NCBI GenBank assembly: GCA_903897145.1
Contig: CAIUAN010000045.1
Location: 1 to 64,000, forward strand
Reading direction: 5' to 3'
DNA: 64,000 nt
DNA from: an uncultured Bacteroidia bacterium
GTDB taxonomy: Bacteria; Bacteroidota; Bacteroidia; Bacteroidales; Prolixibacteraceae
The translations under genes and the position numbers were made by a program. Below the pieces are notes generated by a model. It was not told the origin of the DNA. It worked only from the letters and a program-made list of their open reading frames with translations, and did not search any database. Positions within the stretch are counted from its first letter, which is position 1. Every line of letters begins with the position of its first letter. Positions 57,422 to 64,000 of the stretch are shown here, one piece after another.

Positions 57422-58660
57422 TTAGTCAGTCATATTAGCCGTTTTAGGGTGCAACATGGTTAGTTGCAACACCAATGCCATAACAACAAATATAGATAGC
57501 AAAGCGATATCGCGACTTAGGTTACCTGAGTCAGCCGACTTGCCTAAAAAGGTGGTAATTAAAGCACCAGTCGAAATACCTGCTAAATTCATTAATCCAT
57601 ATCCCGTGGCTCGATAGCGAGGAGACGCAAACTGACAAAGTATAGGCATACAGTTGACATCAAAAATACCAAATCCTAAGCCGAACATTGAAGCTCCGAC
57701 TACAATTGGCAAGAATTCATGTCCAAAACCAATTAATAGAACTGCTGGAATTGTCAAACCCAAACCAATTGCACCGGTATAAATTCGTCCACGTAAACTG
57801 CGTTGTATCCACTTGTCTGAGAAAAATCCACCCAGTAAGACCCCAATTAAAGAGGACATGGCCATGGTAACAGTAGCCATAGGACCCGCCTGCGACATAT
57901 CAATATGAAGATTATTCGCAAAGAGGGTAGGAAGCCAACTTTTGGTTGCCCATCCTGGCAAGCTCGGGGCTGAGAAATAGAATAGAATAACCCAGAATGA
58001 GATATTTCCAAGTAAGATCCCAACACCTTTGAAAGCTCCCTTAAAATCATCCCAGAGTGAAATAATCTTAGATGTATCGATGGTATACGCTTTCTTCTCT
58101 TTCAAGAAAAAGATAAGTACTAGACTGTATAGCATCCCCACTAAACCAAATGAATGGAAGGTGGTCTGCCAAGAGAAGCTATGCGCAATGGTTGCACCAA
58201 AGCCACCTAAAGCTTGACCAAGATAGATGCCCGTCATGTGAAAGCCGATAGCTAAAGATCGATTCTTGCCTTGGTGATAGTCGGCAATTAATGATAAGCC
58301 AGCGGGAACATAGAATGCCTCGCTCACACCCATTAAGGCCCTTAAAACATACAATTGATCAAATGTCTTAGCAAAACCCATCATCAAAGTAACGGCAGAC
58401 CATACGAATAAACTACCTACGATCATCCATTTCCGGTTCAGCCGATCGGCAATGATGCCAGAGATCGGACTCATCAAAGCGTATATCCAAAGGAAAATAG
58501 CCATTAATCGACCAAAATTGGCAGCGGTTTCTAATTCTGCAATATCAACCATCATGGAAGGTTTCATGGTTGAAAGCATCTGCCTATCGATGTAATTAAG
58601 CAATGCGACAAACCATAACAGGCCTACCACAAACCAAGGGTACCATTTTTTTTCTTGCAT
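57422..58660 (-). CDS. MFS transporter, sugar-acid or organic-anion type
   Basis: This 412-residue protein has 12 predicted membrane helices. The N-terminus has the NYIDRQMLSTMKPSM motif seen in anion:cation symporters and hexuronate/sugar-phosphate permeases, then GIIADRLNRKWMI (the MFS loop 2-3 signature D-R-x-x-R-K), VSEAFYVPAGLSLIADYH and FFSDKWIQRSLRGRIYTG. This suggests inner-membrane uptake of a sugar acid or similar end product. It lies 110 bp downstream of the alpha/beta-hydrolases and is probably the last gene of that operon. The substrate is inferred from the subfamily only. Confidence 0.85.
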   Translation of the reverse strand: MQEKKWYPWFVVGLLWFVALLNYIDRQMLSTMKPSMMVDIAELETAANFGRLMAIFLWIYALMSPISGIIADRLNRKWMIVGSLFVWSAVTLMMGFAKTFDQLYVLRALMGVSEAFYVPAGLSLIADYHQGKNRSLAIGFHMTGIYLGQALGGFGATIAHSFSWQTTFHSFGLVGMLYSLVLIFFLKEKKAYTIDTSKIISLWDDFKGAFKGVGILLGNISFWVILFYFSAPSLPGWATKSWLPTLFANNLHIDMSQAGPMATVTMAMSSLIGVLLGGFFSDKWIQRSLRGRIYTGAIGLGLTIPAVLLIGFGHEFLPIVVGASMFGLGFGIFDVNCMPILCQFASPRYRATGYGLMNLAGISTGALITTFLGKSADSGNLSRDIALLSIFVVMALVLQLTMLHPKTANMTD

Positions 58661-58770
58661 AGCGTTTAGTTATAAGAACACAACTTTCGGAAGTAATTAA
58701 GAAGGATAAATCCCTTCAGAAAGCCATTGGTTAGTTAAAAAATAAGACTTAATAAGTTTAAAGATTTGGG

Positions 58771-59757
58771 TCAATTCAAGTATTTTTCAAAGAAGCCATT
58801 CATTTTTTCTTGTGAATATTCATTCACACGAAGAACAGCATCCATAGCATGAGGCCAACCTGGCACACGGTAATATACGTTAGGCACACCCAAGCTATCC
58901 AATTTTGCTTTTAGAATATCCGACTGGATAACTGGCACCAAATCATCTGAAGTGCCATGTAGAATCATCGTAGGAGGGGCATTTTTAGTTGCATATTGTA
59001 TTGGAGAAGCCTCTTTATAGATCTGCGGAGCCTCGCTATACGGATGCGCCATAAATGAGGTAACCAAAATTTGATTTTGGGCATACGAAGTGGTTAAATC
59101 AATCGGTCCGTAAATGTCTACTACCGCTTTGATATGGTGGGTGCTATTCTGAACTGCCGAACTATCCTTAACCGGTTGCGATTTTTTCCAGTCGTAAGCC
59201 CCAAGCAAAGCCAAGTGTGCTCCAGCGGAACCGCCAATTAGTGCGATACGATCTGGATCGTACCCATATTGCTCTCCATGTTTGTAAAACCATTGTATCG
59301 CATCTGAAATATCCTCTGCACAAGCAGGATATGGACTGTCTTTAAGCAGACGGTAAGATACCGTTGCAGTCATATATCCTTTTTTTGCAAACGCAACAGT
59401 ATAGACTTTATAATCGGAACGTTTACCCGTACGCCAGCCGCCACCGTGAATAAAAACTAAAAGACCAGGTTTAGTCTTGACCTTTGGCTTATAGATATCG
59501 AGCTGAAGTGATTTGCCATTGACATTTTTATATTCAATATCTTTAATCACCTCAATGTCTGCAGGCACAGCTGGGTTCATATCGATTAATTTTTCTATCC
59601 CTAAACCCACTGCAAGGTAACCAGGGATAACAAAATGATACCCAACTGGCGGATTTTTCGAATTAATAGCAGACCAAATTCGCGGAACGGACAAAACTAC
59701 TAGGCAACTACCTAGAAAAAGCAATAATCCATACCCTATGCGTTTTACAATTCTCAT
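58771..59757 (-). CDS. membrane-anchored alpha/beta-hydrolase (BD-FAE/esterase type), paralog 1
   Basis: This 328-residue protein has an N-terminal anchor (residues 8-25). The esterase core holds FIHGGGWRTGKRSDY (oxyanion loop, 103-117), IGGSAGAHLALLGAYDWK with nucleophile S177, MILHGTSDDLVP for the Asp and GWPHAMDAV for the His, so the triad is complete. The family includes feruloyl and acetyl-xylan-type esterases. It may remove ester groups from imported glycan fragments. It is 39 bp from its paralog. Confidence 0.87.
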   Translation of the reverse strand: MRIVKRIGYGLLLFLGSCLVVLSVPRIWSAINSKNPPVGYHFVIPGYLAVGLGIEKLIDMNPAVPADIEVIKDIEYKNVNGKSLQLDIYKPKVKTKPGLLVFIHGGGWRTGKRSDYKVYTVAFAKKGYMTATVSYRLLKDSPYPACAEDISDAIQWFYKHGEQYGYDPDRIALIGGSAGAHLALLGAYDWKKSQPVKDSSAVQNSTHHIKAVVDIYGPIDLTTSYAQNQILVTSFMAHPYSEAPQIYKEASPIQYATKNAPPTMILHGTSDDLVPVIQSDILKAKLDSLGVPNVYYRVPGWPHAMDAVLRVNEYSQEKMNGFFEKYLN

Positions 59758-59796
59758 CTTAACAAGTTTTTATATTAAATTAGATCAGACTAAGTC

Positions 59797-60786
59797 TTAT
59801 TTTAAAAAGCGATCAAAAAAATCGGTCATCTTAGCCTCCGAATATTTATTCACTCGCTCAATAGCATCCATGGTATGAGGCCAACCTGGCACTTTATAAT
59901 AAACAGCTGGCACTCCTAAACTATCCAATTTTGATTTCAATAGATCTGACTGACTAATAGGGACAATCTGATCGGAAGTACCATGCAAAATCATCGTCGG
60001 AGGATTATTCCGACTCACATAATGAATTGGCGAAGCTTCGACATACAGCTGAGGTGCTTCAGCATATGATTTCTTAAGAAATCCAGTAACAGTAGGATTT
60101 GTGCGCGAGAACTCGGTGGTAAAGTCCGTCGGGCCATAAATGTCGACCACCGCTTTCACCTTATGCTTAAGATCAGTTGACGTATCTGGTAATGAACCAC
60201 TCTTTTTCCAATCGTAGGCAGCCAGCATTGCGAGATGAGCACCAGCCGATCCTCCCACAAGGGCAATCCGATCTGGATCATAACCATATTGATCTCCATG
60301 CTGGAATAACCAAGCCACCGCATCGGTAATATCCTCCGCACATGCAGGATAAGGAGCTAAATTTAACAGTCGATAAGATACGGTAGCGGTTACATAACCC
60401 TTTTTCGCAAATGCCAAAAGATACACCAAGTAATCAGCACGATCACCACTTTTCCATCCACCACCATGAATAAACACAATTAGTGGAGCAGTAGACTTAC
60501 GCGATTTTTGTTTGTAAATATCGAACTGCAACGATTTGCCATTGATATTTTTATACTCTACATTTTTAATCTCTTGAATATCGGAAGTTACAGGTGGCCG
60601 TCTATTTATCATCGTCTCGATCCCTAATTTAATTGCCACATAGGTGGGCACCAAGGAGCCATAGCCCACAGGTGCCTTATCGGTATTAGCAGCAGACCAG
60701 AGACGTGGAGTCACTAGAAGTAACCCACATAGAACCAAAATAGCTAAAAGGCCAAGTGCAATTTTCTTAAGAATCCGAATAATCAT
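59797..60786 (-). CDS. membrane-anchored alpha/beta-hydrolase (BD-FAE/esterase type), paralog 2
   Basis: This 329-residue protein is collinear with the gene at 58771 (APVGYGSLVPTYVAIKLGIE, SYRLLNLAPYPACAEDITDAV). The anchor is residues 7-26. FIHGGGWKSGDRADY, VGGSAGAH with S180, MILHGTSDQIVP and GWPHTMDAIERV complete the catalytic set. It lies 3 bp after the ceramidase-like gene at 60790, so the two are tightly coupled. The duplication seems older than a recent copy, since many surface residues differ. Confidence 0.87.
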   Translation of the reverse strand: MIIRILKKIALGLLAILVLCGLLLVTPRLWSAANTDKAPVGYGSLVPTYVAIKLGIETMINRRPPVTSDIQEIKNVEYKNINGKSLQFDIYKQKSRKSTAPLIVFIHGGGWKSGDRADYLVYLLAFAKKGYVTATVSYRLLNLAPYPACAEDITDAVAWLFQHGDQYGYDPDRIALVGGSAGAHLAMLAAYDWKKSGSLPDTSTDLKHKVKAVVDIYGPTDFTTEFSRTNPTVTGFLKKSYAEAPQLYVEASPIHYVSRNNPPTMILHGTSDQIVPISQSDLLKSKLDSLGVPAVYYKVPGWPHTMDAIERVNKYSEAKMTDFFDRFLK

Positions 60787-60789
60787 CTG

Positions 60790-62349
60790 TTAGTGCTGAT
60801 TTAATTCAGTCAACAACTCTTTCAAATGTTTATGCAGTGCAGGAGCCGTCTCTGGACCTAATGAATTCACTTCACCGTAAGGAGCACCGTCTTTTTTATA
60901 GGTAAATGGTTTCTTCTCATCCCACTGACTCTTTGGAACAATGTAGCCAATCTCATCATTGGCTAGTCCGAACACAAATTTATATTTACCTTTCATCAGC
61001 TCCCGAACAGCAGGGACTTCTACTGGAGCGATCTTGTAATCCTGACCTTCAGGCGCTTCTACGCCGCCATTCAGAATTTCAGGATAAATCTCTCCAGGCA
61101 CTGTGGCAAAAGAGAGTGGTCCAATTTTAAAAACAGAAACTTCAGAACGCATTTTCATCCAACCTGTAGTACCACGATCAAGAACGCCTAAGGCAGTGCC
61201 TAATTTAAAGTTAGTATTATAGATAGGCAGATAGATTGTTTTTGTGATTAAAGAGATAGCAGCTGTATCAATAGTATCCGTTGGCTTATCCATAGCATTC
61301 AAGGCTAATAGAGCCAATTTTTTCCCTTGTGCTTCAGTCTTCTCAAATGTAGGCTCTTTATATTCTTGAGATGTAAATGGGTCCTTAATCGTCAGACGAG
61401 GATGGGTGGTCATCAATCCACCAACTGCGCCATTGATATAAACCGCCACACCACCAATACCCTTTTTCATTAGACTATCTTTATTGAATACTCCCTTTTC
61501 AACACCCTCACGCACATAGTGAGGAAAGTCAGAAGAGATCAAAAGATTATCGCTCCAAAGCGTCTCGGGATGATCGGCCCAAGCGACTAAAGAACCTAAA
61601 ACAGCACCATTCTCTTTGTCGATAGCCTTTATCAACCTCAGACCTGAATCGAAAACCTCTGGCATCCTTGAATCTAGCACTAAATCACTAGCTCCTGCAA
61701 GATCCTGCGATACTTCAAGCTTTGCAGGACGAATATTTTTCACCGCAGTTACAACAGATTTGACGACTTGGGATTTCACGTATTCCAAATACTTTTTATT
61801 AATGCCGCTTTTAAAGTGAGAGTTTCCCCAAAGTCCTAAAAGATCGGCCCCTTCATGAGTATGTGTAGAGGTGATAATGGTATAAGTCATGCCAGCTTCA
61901 GCAGGAATTCGCTTACGGATGTCGATAATATCATCATTCATAAACCCAATGGCATCTAGAACAACAATTCCCATTCGAGTCTTGCCATCGTCGATAACCA
62001 TGGTACGTGCCCAAACGTCATCATGAATGCCATTGGCTGCACGGGAGTTTCCAAATCCAGCAATCCAAACACCATCAAAAACACCATTTCCATTTCCATC
62101 GGTAAAGGTATCGCCATCTTCTGGATGGTATTCTGCATCTTTATTTTTATCGACCCATCTATCGGGAACTTCTGGGGTAATTGGGAAAGCAGCAAAGCCA
62201 GCCTTTAATCCAGCAGGTTTCTGATCGAGGATTTTCATATCCACCGAATAGCCCGGATTTCTATCTTTTAGGTTGGAGTACATCCAACCGATTAAACCAA
62301 TCAGAAACACCAAAACAAGTATCCCTAAGCCTTTAAAAAATGTTTTCAT
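60790..62349 (-). CDS. membrane-anchored neutral-ceramidase-fold hydrolase with calcium-loop insert
   Basis: This 519-residue protein is anchored by residues 6-24. The ceramidase-family core has LKAGFAAFPITPEVP, ITSTHTHEGADLLG with H163 and H165, AWADHPETL, NGAVGGLMTT, TVPGEIYPEIL and FVFGLANDEIGYIVP. After the first strand there is an acidic insert (about 67-95) ending TDGNGNGVFDGVW, like a D-x-N-x-N-G calcium loop. This insert and the 519-residue length separate it from the relatives at 48841 and 51587. It lies upstream of two esterases in the same operon. Confidence 0.84.
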   Translation of the reverse strand: MKTFFKGLGILVLVFLIGLIGWMYSNLKDRNPGYSVDMKILDQKPAGLKAGFAAFPITPEVPDRWVDKNKDAEYHPEDGDTFTDGNGNGVFDGVWIAGFGNSRAANGIHDDVWARTMVIDDGKTRMGIVVLDAIGFMNDDIIDIRKRIPAEAGMTYTIITSTHTHEGADLLGLWGNSHFKSGINKKYLEYVKSQVVKSVVTAVKNIRPAKLEVSQDLAGASDLVLDSRMPEVFDSGLRLIKAIDKENGAVLGSLVAWADHPETLWSDNLLISSDFPHYVREGVEKGVFNKDSLMKKGIGGVAVYINGAVGGLMTTHPRLTIKDPFTSQEYKEPTFEKTEAQGKKLALLALNAMDKPTDTIDTAAISLITKTIYLPIYNTNFKLGTALGVLDRGTTGWMKMRSEVSVFKIGPLSFATVPGEIYPEILNGGVEAPEGQDYKIAPVEVPAVRELMKGKYKFVFGLANDEIGYIVPKSQWDEKKPFTYKKDGAPYGEVNSLGPETAPALHKHLKELLTELNQH

Positions 62350-62386
62350 ACGTGTAATTATATAAGTCTAATTTATAGTTAAAATC

Positions 62387-64000
62387 CTATTTGGCATGAT
62401 GAACAGCTCGTTCAACTTCCTCATCATCCATGTCTGGTCCCTTCTCAATCTTGCGCCAATCAATGGTCCGATTGTATTTCTTCATTGCTAGATCGGCATC
62501 AAATATACGAGAATCGTGCTTTTCTAGTGTATAAGGTGCAAAATCAGGTATGTCGGTAAAGAAATCTTGCAATAACGAGGCAGTCACATCAAACTGATTC
62601 ACATAGTTGACGTTTAAAATGTTGTAAATGGTTTTTAGAATTGAGCCGAAGTTTGCGTGAGTATGCGATACATAACCCTTTTTCACATAAGGCCCTTCCA
62701 TCATCAAAACGGAACGATGAGCATCGATGTGATCACTACCCCCTTGTGGATCGTCTTCGGTAATGATCACCAGCATATTCTTCCAGTATTTAGTCCGAGA
62801 CAAGAAATGTAAGATCCGGCCAACGGCAAGGTCATTGTCAACCATAAATGAATGAGGATAGAAGTAACCATCTTGTGGTCGCACTCCTGCCCCATGGTCA
62901 TTTGGAACCTGCATCGTTAAGAGCGATGGGAGTTTTTCTTTCCCTTTGATCCACTTATCCGTAAACTCCTTTTCAAACTGATCCATGCGATATTGATCAG
63001 GGATATTGGTATTAAACCCAGCATAATTATGACTAGTCCTGGTGAAAAGAGCTTTTTGCATTGGAACCATGACCCCATGTCCGGCACCAGTATTTACATC
63101 ATTCCATTCCTCGCGATTATGAGCTGTTTCGTTCGCTTCTCCAAAATTATAAAAAGGAACTTTCGCTCGATCTAGGGCTTCCCATAAACCACCTGTCTCG
63201 GCATAATCTTCAGGATCCATGCTGCCAGTAGTCCCTGGATGTCTGCGGCCAGGTGCTGAAGAGAATAGCTTTGCTGTTTTTGAAACGCTAGAATTCGCCT
63301 CAACCCACTCATTAGGTATAACACCAGCCAACCAATGATGACCATGAATAGAGGCATCACTATCGCAATAGTAATTATCAGAGAATGCAAATTGCTTTGC
63401 GGCTTTAATATGGTTTGGACTTATCCTAAGATTAGGAAATTTCTTGCGCAACGTATCCGGAAGCGTATATTCACAGTTGACGCCAAATCGAGCCAAGGTA
63501 CTGTCACCCCTAGCATTGGTCAATTGACCAAAGATCTCGTCATAGGTGCGATTCTCCTTCGTGATATATACAATATACTTGATTGGTGACTTACGAAGAC
63601 CTGGCAATGGAGGCAATGGATTTTTATCATCCACCACCGATTTCTGAACAAATGTATTATCTATGGATTGCTGTGTAAGGACTTTTAGCTGAGCGGCATC
63701 AGGTACAGCAATTTTCTGAAAACTACCCAACTGAATATCTCCAACATAATCACCTTGAACTGGTTCTATAAAGCCCTTTCCACCATTAGGACCCGCACCT
63801 AAGCCTCGACAAGTCGTCGCATATAGTTCCTTTTCATCCTTTGAAAGCAAGACCCGTGTTGGACCCCAACCAGATGGAATTAATCCTTTTGTTTTTCTAC
63901 TCTGAACATCGATTACAGCAACCGCATTAAAACCTAAAAGCGCCACATAAATAGTCTTTTCATCGCGACTAAGCGCTAATCCAAAAGGTAACAAACCTCG
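62387..64000 (-). CDS. YncE-like propeller plus phosphoesterase-family protein (5' end beyond window)
   Basis: The frame is open to the window edge; the start lies outside. Visible are at least 537 residues. The first about 70 residues are propeller blades (FGLALSRDEKTIYVALLG, VLLSKDEKELYATTCRG). The rest matches the phosphoesterase/phospholipase-C-like family (PF04185): YIVYITKENRTYDEIFGQL, FSDNYYCDSDASIHGHHW, VIITEDDPQGGSDHIDAHRS, with the metal-binding Asn, Asp and His residues in place. This bifunctional layout is common in Bacteroidota. It lies 37 bp before the ceramidase-like gene and so may belong to the same operon. Confidence 0.86.
   Translation of the reverse strand, partial: RGLLPFGLALSRDEKTIYVALLGFNAVAVIDVQSRKTKGLIPSGWGPTRVLLSKDEKELYATTCRGLGAGPNGGKGFIEPVQGDYVGDIQLGSFQKIAVPDAAQLKVLTQQSIDNTFVQKSVVDDKNPLPPLPGLRKSPIKYIVYITKENRTYDEIFGQLTNARGDSTLARFGVNCEYTLPDTLRKKFPNLRISPNHIKAAKQFAFSDNYYCDSDASIHGHHWLAGVIPNEWVEANSSVSKTAKLFSSAPGRRHPGTTGSMDPEDYAETGGLWEALDRAKVPFYNFGEANETAHNREEWNDVNTGAGHGVMVPMQKALFTRTSHNYAGFNTNIPDQYRMDQFEKEFTDKWIKGKEKLPSLLTMQVPNDHGAGVRPQDGYFYPHSFMVDNDLAVGRILHFLSRTKYWKNMLVIITEDDPQGGSDHIDAHRSVLMMEGPYVKKGYVSHTHANFGSILKTIYNILNVNYVNQFDVTASLLQDFFTDIPDFAPYTLEKHDSRIFDADLAMKKYNRTIDWRKIEKGPDMDDEEVERAVHHAK

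Overview
The window is a chromosomal segment of a Bacteroidota bacterium with low GC content, in the style of the Bacteroidales/Marinilabiliales or Sphingobacteriales. Support comes from SusC/SusD-type outer-membrane pairs, TonB-dependent receptors with a carboxypeptidase-regulatory N-terminal domain, many secreted enzymes and lipoproteins, TAnnTTTG-like promoter boxes and AT-rich leaders without clear Shine-Dalgarno sites. The genus cannot be named from the sequence. No rRNA, tRNA, phage or IS transposase was recognised.

Layout. (1) 131-10078, minus strand: a glycan-uptake operon of SusC, SusD and two paralogous propeller/helical-toroid proteins, with a strong hairpin between SusD and the paralogs. 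(2) 10592-16893, minus strand: an unknown polytopic membrane protein, a GxxExxY nuclease-fold gene between two blocks of hairpin repeats, a NicO-type metal transporter, a GH31 glycosidase and a CPBP membrane protease. (3) 17207-41881, plus strand: a large polysaccharide-utilisation region. It holds a PKD lipoprotein without a canonical start, a SusC gene broken by a one-base frameshift, SusD, a GH172/DUF2961 enzyme, a PhoPQ-related hydrolase, a secreted ADP-ribosylglycohydrolase-like lipoprotein, a GH67N/GH20-like protein, two tandem DUF4838 proteins, an unknown secreted protein, a third block of the hairpin repeats and two tandem GH2 enzymes. (4) 41909-44848 (minus) and 45157-52858 (plus): two parallel beta-helix proteins, a HGSNAT-like membrane acyltransferase, two neutral-ceramidase-like proteins and a PHP phosphoesterase. 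(5) 52897-57096, minus strand: a TonB receptor with a DUF4249 lipoprotein, and a second PKD lipoprotein. (6) 57422-64000, minus strand: an MFS transporter, two tandem alpha/beta-hydrolases, a third ceramidase-like protein and a YncE-propeller/phosphoesterase cut by the window edge.

How the genes work together (inference). SusC/SusD pairs import oligosaccharides. Periplasmic GH31, GH2, GH172 and DUF4838/GH67N-like enzymes trim them, esterases and other hydrolases remove decorations, and the MFS protein imports end products. The mix of beta-galactosidase-like GH2, GH31 and furanosidase-like GH172 suggests a branched heteroglycan, but the substrate cannot be read from sequence. No sulfatase, hybrid two-component regulator, SusR or ECF sigma/anti-sigma pair is visible, so the regulators probably lie outside.

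The most unusual non-coding signal is a family of hairpin repeats built from the 9-mer CACAATAGA and its reverse complement around a conserved loop (TTCTAATGTG). Two blocks bracket the GxxExxY gene and a third lies 24 kb away. A second theme is local duplication: four tandem paralog pairs and three ceramidase-like genes. A third is a set of hydrolases carrying uncleaved N-terminal membrane anchors. The second SusC operon appears to be decaying, or affected by sequence errors.
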